From positions 11,621-21,281 of the forward strand of contig JAHZHV010000033.1 in the NCBI GenBank assembly GCA_019420085.1: 9,661 bases of DNA, given 5' to 3'. The notes below the pieces were generated by a model. The model ran no database searches and was not told where the DNA came from. It worked only from the letters and a program-made list of their open reading frames with translations. The stretch comes from Christensenella sp. (GTDB lineage: Bacteria; Bacillota; Clostridia; Christensenellales; Maliibacteriaceae). A program made the translations under genes and the position numbers. Shown here piece by piece: positions 5,502-9,661 of this stretch (position 1 is its first letter; every line of letters starts with the position of its first letter).

Positions 5502-6485
5502 TTAATCCGGCGCGATCGGCGTCATCTCAAAGCCAAAGCGCACCGTTGTACCCTCGCCCTGCACCGACGTCAGCGTCACCGTATGCCCCAGCTTGCCGGC
5601 CACACGGGATACCAGATACAGCCCGACGCCCGTGGCACGCTTGTCCAGCCGTCCGTTTTCACCGGTGAAGCCCTTGTCAAATACGCGCGGCAGGTCCTCC
5701 GGCGCAATTCCGATTCCCGTATCGGAAACCGTCAGCGCATCCTGTGCAATCGAAATCGTTACACTGCCGCCCTCGGGCGTGTATTTAATGGCGTTGGACA
5801 GCACCTGCTCGATCAAAAAGCACAGCCACTTTTCATCCGAAAGCACTTTTGCGTCTTCTCCGCAAACCTGTACCCGCACCTTTGCGCGAATAAACAGCGG
5901 CGCATACTTGCGTACGCAGGCGCGCGCCGCCTTTTCAAGACTGCACTGGCGAAAGACAAAATCCGTGCTCTGCGAATCGGTGCGCAGATAGGCAAGCGCC
6001 ATGTTGACATACTGATCGACGCGGAATACCTGTGCGCGCAGCGCCTCATCCTCCGGGCGCAGCATCAACTGCATCGCCGCCACCGGCGACTTAATCTGAT
6101 GCGCCCAGAGTGTGTAATACTCCATCATCTGTTCCCGCTGATCTGCCGCCTCCTGTCCCTGGCGCGCAGCATCCGCACACAGCTGGCGCACAAGCGCCTG
6201 ATACGCTTCCTCCAGCGCGTCGCGCGGCGGCGGCAATTCATCCAGCCGCAGCGCCGTAGAAGCCTGCAGCGATTCAACCGTACGGCAGCGGCGCGCATAC
6301 CTTGCAAATCCCACGCCTGCGGCAACCAGCGCAAGGAACAGACAAAGCCCCGAAGCATAAAGCAGGCCCTCGAAATACATCGGCCTGCCATACAGCGCCG
6401 CGATTACGACAAATACCAGTACAAATACGAAAGACATCAGTATCCACACTGAGTGCCGCAGAAGATAAGACAACGCCCGCTTCAT
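5502..6485 (-). CDS. bceS: BceS-type intramembrane-sensing histidine kinase
   Basis: A 327-residue kinase. Two N-terminal helices (about residues 12-31 and 40-60) are joined by a loop of only about nine residues, so there is no external sensor domain, the hallmark of intramembrane-sensing kinases. The dimerisation and phosphotransfer segment has H129 in YYTLWAHQIKSP. The ATPase domain has the N-box (N231 in SNAIKY), DTGIGI (255-260), the F-box region DLPRVFDKGF, and the G2 box TGVGLYL (285-291). Family knowledge says such kinases are controlled by the partner permease rather than by the ligand, which suits the transporter encoded downstream. Its ATG overlaps the regulator stop (ATGA at 6482-6485), indicating translational coupling. 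A hairpin terminator follows. Confidence 0.95.
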   Translation of the reverse strand: MKRALSYLLRHSVWILMSFVFVLVFVVIAALYGRPMYFEGLLYASGLCLFLALVAAGVGFARYARRCRTVESLQASTALRLDELPPPRDALEEAYQALVRQLCADAARQGQEAADQREQMMEYYTLWAHQIKSPVAAMQLMLRPEDEALRAQVFRVDQYVNMALAYLRTDSQSTDFVFRQCSLEKAARACVRKYAPLFIRAKVRVQVCGEDAKVLSDEKWLCFLIEQVLSNAIKYTPEGGSVTISIAQDALTVSDTGIGIAPEDLPRVFDKGFTGENGRLDKRATGVGLYLVSRVAGKLGHTVTLTSVQGEGTTVRFGFEMTPIAPD

Positions 6486-7159
6486 CTGACCAGATACCCT
6501 TCTCCCTTTCTTGTCTCGATCAATGCCGGCGCGCCTGCCTGCGCAAGCTTTCGGCGCAGGCGCGTCACATTTACCGTCAGCGTGTTTTCATCCACATAAA
6601 GATCCGTCTCCCACAGCCGCTGCATCAGCAGTGCGCGCGGCACCGTTTGCCCGCGATTTTCAAACAGCACCTGCAAAATACGCTGTTCATTGCGCGACAG
6701 GCGTACGCGCTGCCCATCCACCGTCGCAGTCCCGTCGGAAACGCACAGCGTCACATTGCCGCAGGACAAAAGTGCCTGCGGCGCGCCAAAATCATAGGTG
6801 CGCCGCAACAGCGCCTGCACCTTGGCAGCCAGAACGCTGAAGTCAAACGGCTTGACGATAAAGTCGTCCGCACCCATGTTAACCGCCATGACGATGTTCA
6901 TTTCATCTGCCGCAGCGGAGACGAAGATAATCGGCACCTTGGAAATCTTTCGAATCTGCGCGCACCAGTAATACCCGTCAAAAAGAGGAAGAGACACGTC
7001 CAAAATGACAAGCTGCGCACCGCTTTGCGCAAACTCGCCCAGCACATTGCCGAAATCCTGCACCGTCCGGCAGCGATACGCCCACGCCGCAAGGCGTTCG
7101 GCCATCTGCTGCGCAAGCGCCGCATCGTCCTCGACGATCAAAAGGCTTGCCGCCTGCAT
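6482..7159 (-). CDS. bceR: BceR-type OmpR-family response regulator
   Basis: A 225-residue regulator. Its receiver domain has acidic pocket E10-D11-D12, phosphoacceptor D54 (VILDVSLPLFDGYYWC), S81 and K103 (KPF). Its C-terminal winged helix (about 130-225) has the recognition region VDENTLTVNVTRLRRKL and ends in ETRKGEGYLVR. The stretch LPLFDGYYWC-x2-IR plus IIFVSA and MNIVMAVNMGADDFIVKPF is characteristic of the BceR/GraR branch. When phosphorylated by the adjacent kinase it should activate the transporter operon. The start at ATG 7159 follows AGGAGG by 10 bases, and an ATG at 7166 is out of frame. A much longer upstream reading in the same frame runs through the terminator and the glycosidase gene and is not real. 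Confidence 0.95.
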   Translation of the reverse strand: MQAASLLIVEDDAALAQQMAERLAAWAYRCRTVQDFGNVLGEFAQSGAQLVILDVSLPLFDGYYWCAQIRKISKVPIIFVSAAADEMNIVMAVNMGADDFIVKPFDFSVLAAKVQALLRRTYDFGAPQALLSCGNVTLCVSDGTATVDGQRVRLSRNEQRILQVLFENRGQTVPRALLMQRLWETDLYVDENTLTVNVTRLRRKLAQAGAPALIETRKGEGYLVR

Positions 7160-7204
7160 TGCGCATCCCCCTCCTTTTTTTCTCGATGGCAAAAGTCCCG
7201 TGTC

Positions 7205-7233
7205 ATTGTAACATATCCGTCCCCGCACCGCAA
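7205..7233 (-). promoter_or_regulatory. Promoter of the regulator-kinase genes
   Basis: On the minus strand, TTGCGG (complement of 7228-7233), a 17-base spacer, and TACAAT (complement of 7205-7210; 5 of 6 matches). Transcription would start near 7198, giving a leader of about 40 bases. The -35 lies in the T tract of the upstream glycosidase terminator. No full BceR-type inverted repeat is seen here, so constitutive low expression is likely. Confidence 0.6.
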
Positions 7234-7258
7234 AACGGGACGGCGCTGCCGTCCCGTT
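7232..7258 (-). terminator. Intrinsic terminator of the glycosidase gene
   Basis: A perfect 11-bp stem, aacgggacggc (7234-7244) with gccgtcccgtt (7248-7258), and a 3-base loop. It begins 5 bases after the glycosidase stop. The minus-strand tail is TTTTG, so the T tract is short but the stem is strong. Confidence 0.8.
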
Positions 7259-7263
7259 CCATT

Positions 7264-9147
7264 TTATTGCATTTTTTCCACAACGCGCCAGCCAAGCGCC
7301 GGCAGCGGCAGCGTCTGCGCCGCATCCAGCGCCGCGCCGCTTTGCGCGTCGCGCCACGCCCCCGGCGGCAGCGTCACACTGCACGGCTGCGCACTGCGGT
7401 TTAAATACGCCACAGCGCAGGCATGCCCCTTTTTCCGCCGAAACGCAAGCAAATCCGTGCCCGCGTCGAGGAAGCGCACATCCCCGCCGCAAAGCGGCGC
7501 GCACTGCGCGCGCAGCGCCGCAAGTTCGCGCACCGTCTGCGTCAGCGCTTCATCGCAGCGCCCCCACGGGAACGGCCGCCTGCAATACGGATCGCGCCAG
7601 CCGGTCATACCCGCCTCGTCGCCGTAATAGATGCACGGATTGCCCGGCAGGAAAAACAGCGCGGCAAACAGCATCCGCAGGCGCAGTTTGCCAAGCGCAA
7701 GCTGCGATTCGTCCGGCTCGGCGGCGCCCTGCGCGTCGCGCGGCAGCGCATCGGCGTCGACGCCGCTTAACAGCGACAGCGCGCGCGGCACATCATGCGT
7801 GCCCGACATATTCATCAGCGCATGGAAAATCCCGCGCGGGTACTGCTCGGCAAGCTGCGTGACGACGCGCGCCACGGCGGCGGCGTCGCAGCGTCCAAGC
7901 AGGAAATCAAGCAGCGCGTTTCGCAGCGGATAATTCATCACGCTGTGCAGCTGCCGCCCGTGCATATAGGTGCGCAGCCTTCCATAGGCCTCCTTCAGCG
8001 CGGCGTTTTCCCACACCTCGCCCAGCACGACGCCCTCCGGGTCCTCGGCGCGAACCGCCTGAAACAGTTCATCCAGGAAAAGATCCGGCAATTCGTCCGC
8101 CACGTCCAGCCGGAAGCCCGACGCCCCCGCCCGAATCCAGCGGCGCACAATGCCGTTTTCCCCGAGGATATACTGCCGGTAGGAAGGCTCCTCCTCCCGC
8201 ACATTCGGAAGCGATTCGTCCCCCCACCAGCATTCGTATTTGCCCGGCCATTCCCGGAAGCTGTACCACGCATAGTACGGCGATGCCTGCGACTGCGCCG
8301 CGCCCGTATCGGCAAAGCGCCCGTCGGCATTGAAATAGCGGCTGATGTTTCCGGTATGCGAAAACACGCCGTCCAGAATAATCCGGATGCCCTGCGCGCG
8401 CGCCGCCCGGCAAAGCGCGGTAAAATCCGCATTCGTGCCAAGCAGCGGGTCGACCGTCTCATAATCGGCCGTATTGTAGCGATGATTGGAAATCGACAGG
8501 AAAATCGGATTCAAATACAGAACCCGCACACCCAGCGAGGAAAGATACGGCAGTTTTTCCATGATGCCGGCAAGATTGCCGCCGAAAAAATCGTCCGCGA
8601 TGTAATGATCCTGTCCCGGCAGCGGATCGATGCAGACATCCTCGTCCCAGTCCGCATGCATGCGCGGCTTCTGCGCGCACGACGCCGTCTCGGCGCGGAA
8701 AAAGCGGTCGGGAAAGATCTGATACATCACCGTATCGCAGAACCATTCCGGCACAAAGAAATCCTTTTCATATACCGTCAAAAGATACGGCACGTCGCTT
8801 CCGTCATAGCGCACGCTGCCCACGCCGCCGTAATGCTCCATATCGTCGCACAGCGTCATCGTATGCCCCACGCCGTTTTCTGCCGCAAAGGAAATCCAGT
8901 GCTGTCCCGTCTGCGCGGGCGTAAACGTCGTCTCCACCAGGTAATACCCGTCCAGCACATGCCCCGTCTCGCGCAGCGGCAGCGTCGTTTCCGTATGTCC
9001 CGTGCGGATGCGCACGCGCGGCAGGGATACATAAAAGCCGTCCAGAATGCCCATGCGCAGCGTGACGGTCTGCCCGACGCGCACGGCGCCGAACGGCGCG
9101 CGATAGCGCATGTCATGCGAATCGTGATACAGCGGCTGTTTTTCCAT
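7264..9147 (-). CDS. GH13 alpha-glycosidase (neopullulanase/cyclomaltodextrinase type)
   Basis: A 627-residue enzyme. An N-terminal beta-rich domain (about 1-125) resembles the extra domain of neopullulanases and maltogenic amylases. The catalytic barrel (about 135-530) shows MYQIFPDRF (141-149), FFGGNLAGIMEKLPYL, region I DGVFSHTG (259-266), nucleophile D348 in GFRLDVAD, acid/base E377 in GEVWE, and stabiliser D452 in SGTHDVPR. The IYYGDEAGMTG segment (507-516) is also typical. A small C-terminal domain follows. There is no signal peptide, so it should act in the cytoplasm, hydrolysing alpha-1,4 bonds of imported maltodextrins, cyclodextrins or pullulan fragments. Exact specificity is inference. 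The start is fixed by AAGGAG 5 bases before ATG 9147. It lies 56 bases downstream of a transporter gene on the same strand and has no obvious promoter of its own, suggesting co-transcription. Confidence 0.93.
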   Translation of the reverse strand: MEKQPLYHDSHDMRYRAPFGAVRVGQTVTLRMGILDGFYVSLPRVRIRTGHTETTLPLRETGHVLDGYYLVETTFTPAQTGQHWISFAAENGVGHTMTLCDDMEHYGGVGSVRYDGSDVPYLLTVYEKDFFVPEWFCDTVMYQIFPDRFFRAETASCAQKPRMHADWDEDVCIDPLPGQDHYIADDFFGGNLAGIMEKLPYLSSLGVRVLYLNPIFLSISNHRYNTADYETVDPLLGTNADFTALCRAARAQGIRIILDGVFSHTGNISRYFNADGRFADTGAAQSQASPYYAWYSFREWPGKYECWWGDESLPNVREEEPSYRQYILGENGIVRRWIRAGASGFRLDVADELPDLFLDELFQAVRAEDPEGVVLGEVWENAALKEAYGRLRTYMHGRQLHSVMNYPLRNALLDFLLGRCDAAAVARVVTQLAEQYPRGIFHALMNMSGTHDVPRALSLLSGVDADALPRDAQGAAEPDESQLALGKLRLRMLFAALFFLPGNPCIYYGDEAGMTGWRDPYCRRPFPWGRCDEALTQTVRELAALRAQCAPLCGGDVRFLDAGTDLLAFRRKKGHACAVAYLNRSAQPCSVTLPPGAWRDAQSGAALDAAQTLPLPALGWRVVEKMQ

Positions 9148-9178
9148 AGCGTCTCCTTATTTTCTGCATTAACCCAAA

Positions 9179-9196
9179 CGCCGCCCGAAGGCGGCG
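9179..9196 (-). other. UUCG-tetraloop hairpin between transporter and glycosidase genes
   Basis: A 7-bp GC stem, cgccgcc with ggcggcg, enclosing CGAA on the plus strand, read as C-UUCG-G in the minus-strand RNA. It begins 7 bases after the transporter stop. The following TTTGGGTT is a poor T tract. It may be a partial terminator or an intercistronic stabilising hairpin that lowers or shapes expression of the glycosidase. Confidence 0.65.
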
Positions 9197-9203
9197 CGCC
9201 GAA

Positions 9204-9661
9204 TCAGGCCCGTTCGCGCCACGGCGGCGTCTTTTTCAGCACGCGCGCCCCGAAGGGGATGCTTGCGGCAAACAGCGCCGTCAGTACAAGCTGAATGGCC
9301 GCGATACCAAGATTATATGTAGAAATGCCGACTGCCGCGATCACATAGCCTGCCACGACGTTTCCCACGACGCAAAGCAGCATCACGACCGTCCCGTCGA
9401 ACGTCTGCGCCGTCGTGGCGTACTCCTGCGGCACGATAGAGAACACATACCGCGGCAGGACGGAGACGTTAATGCCCATCTCAATGCCCCACAGCGTCCC
9501 GGCGATCATCATCATTCCCATGCCGCTGGCCACGGCATACATGACGTTTTCCGCCGCGGCGACGACGCCGGCAAAAATCAGCCACATGTAGGCTTTGGTA
9601 TGCCGTCCAAAGCGCGTCATCAGCCACATCAGCGCCGCCTGCACAAACGCCCCGTACCCGG
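9204..9661 (-). CDS. MFS-type transporter, C-terminal part only
   Basis: The last 152 codons of a gene that enters from beyond the right edge, so the start is not in the window. The segment contains four to five hydrophobic helices. A cytoplasmic loop TRFGRHTK is followed by helices around KAYMWLIFAGVVAAAENVMYA, GMMMIAGTLWGIEMGINVSVLPRYVFSIV, TVVMLLCVVGNVVAGYVIAAVG and TYNLGIAAIQLVLTALFAASIPF, and the protein ends KKTPPWRERA. The pattern 'RYVFSIVPQEYATTAQTFDG ... VVGNVVAGYVIAAVG' matches the C-terminal half of major facilitator superfamily carriers. Its position directly upstream of a cytoplasmic GH13 enzyme suggests an oligosaccharide as cargo, but this is inference from context. The first in-frame GTG (9644) is internal, since coding continues to the edge. 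Confidence 0.75.
   Translation of the reverse strand, partial: GYGAFVQAALMWLMTRFGRHTKAYMWLIFAGVVAAAENVMYAVASGMGMMMIAGTLWGIEMGINVSVLPRYVFSIVPQEYATTAQTFDGTVVMLLCVVGNVVAGYVIAAVGISTYNLGIAAIQLVLTALFAASIPFGARVLKKTPPWRERA

Noticed and set aside
7175..7182. Poly-A run in the regulator leader as a slippage site
   Set aside because: It lies outside coding sequence and is short. A-rich leaders before ribosome binding sites are ordinary.
7160..7504. N-terminal extension of the response regulator up to position 7504
   Set aside because: It would run through a strong terminator and promoter and into the glycosidase coding region. The receiver domain starts properly at 7159 after an AGGAGG.
5328..7627. 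Two long plus-strand open frames (5328-6452, 6302-7627) opposite kinase and regulator
   Set aside because: They overlap each other and well-supported genes, cross the intergenic regions without regard to terminators and promoters, and show no domain.
7795..9294. Plus-strand open frame of 499 codons opposite the glycosidase
   Set aside because: It is an arginine- and histidine-rich shadow of a complete GH13 gene and has no binding site.

Overview
The window looks like chromosomal DNA of a moderately GC-rich Firmicute, most plausibly a gut-type member of Clostridia. The evidence is the strong AGGAGG-type ribosome binding sites, the sigma-A-like promoters, the tight ATGA/TTGA gene overlaps, and a complete BceRS-BceAB-type peptide-antibiotic sensing and resistance module, a system typical of Firmicutes. 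The genus cannot be told from the sequence alone. No rRNA, tRNA, insertion sequence, phage gene or CRISPR array is visible. Except for two genes, everything is on the minus strand.

Region by region, from left to right. (a) Positions <1-1306, minus: a membrane-anchored calcineurin-like metallophosphoesterase (YkuE type) overlaps by 4 bases a lipoprotein gene that runs off the left edge. (b) Positions 1307-1421: a divergent intergenic region with a good sigma-A promoter for the plus strand. (c) Positions 1422-2256, plus: a small two-helix membrane protein overlaps by 23 bases an HD-domain phosphohydrolase of the YfbR/HDDC2 (5'-deoxynucleotidase-like) type. (d) Positions 2257-2528: non-coding, with an intrinsic terminator for the minus-strand operon at its right end. 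(e) Positions 2529-7159, minus: response regulator, histidine kinase, ABC ATPase and large FtsX-type permease, in the classical order R-S-A-B. The regulator and kinase genes have their own promoter. A hairpin terminator plus a candidate BceR operator separate them from the transporter genes. (f) Positions 7264->9661, minus: a cytoplasmic GH13 alpha-glycosidase (neopullulanase/cyclomaltodextrinase type) downstream of the 3' part of an MFS-type transporter gene that runs off the right edge.

The best-defined functional unit is the Bce-type module. By analogy with the known family, the permease's large extracytoplasmic domain detects a cell-wall-active peptide. The kinase has two helices and almost no external loop, so it receives the signal from the transporter. 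The phosphorylated regulator then turns on the transporter genes. The sequence supports this wiring: an inverted repeat close to the BceR consensus (TNACA-N4-TGTAA), with a second partial copy exactly 20 bp away, lies upstream of the ATPase gene. The same inverted repeat forms the top of the terminator hairpin of the regulator-kinase unit. I see no clearly undescribed system here. The points most worth a second look are this overlap of operator and terminator, the compact gene junctions, and the small membrane protein linked to the HD hydrolase.
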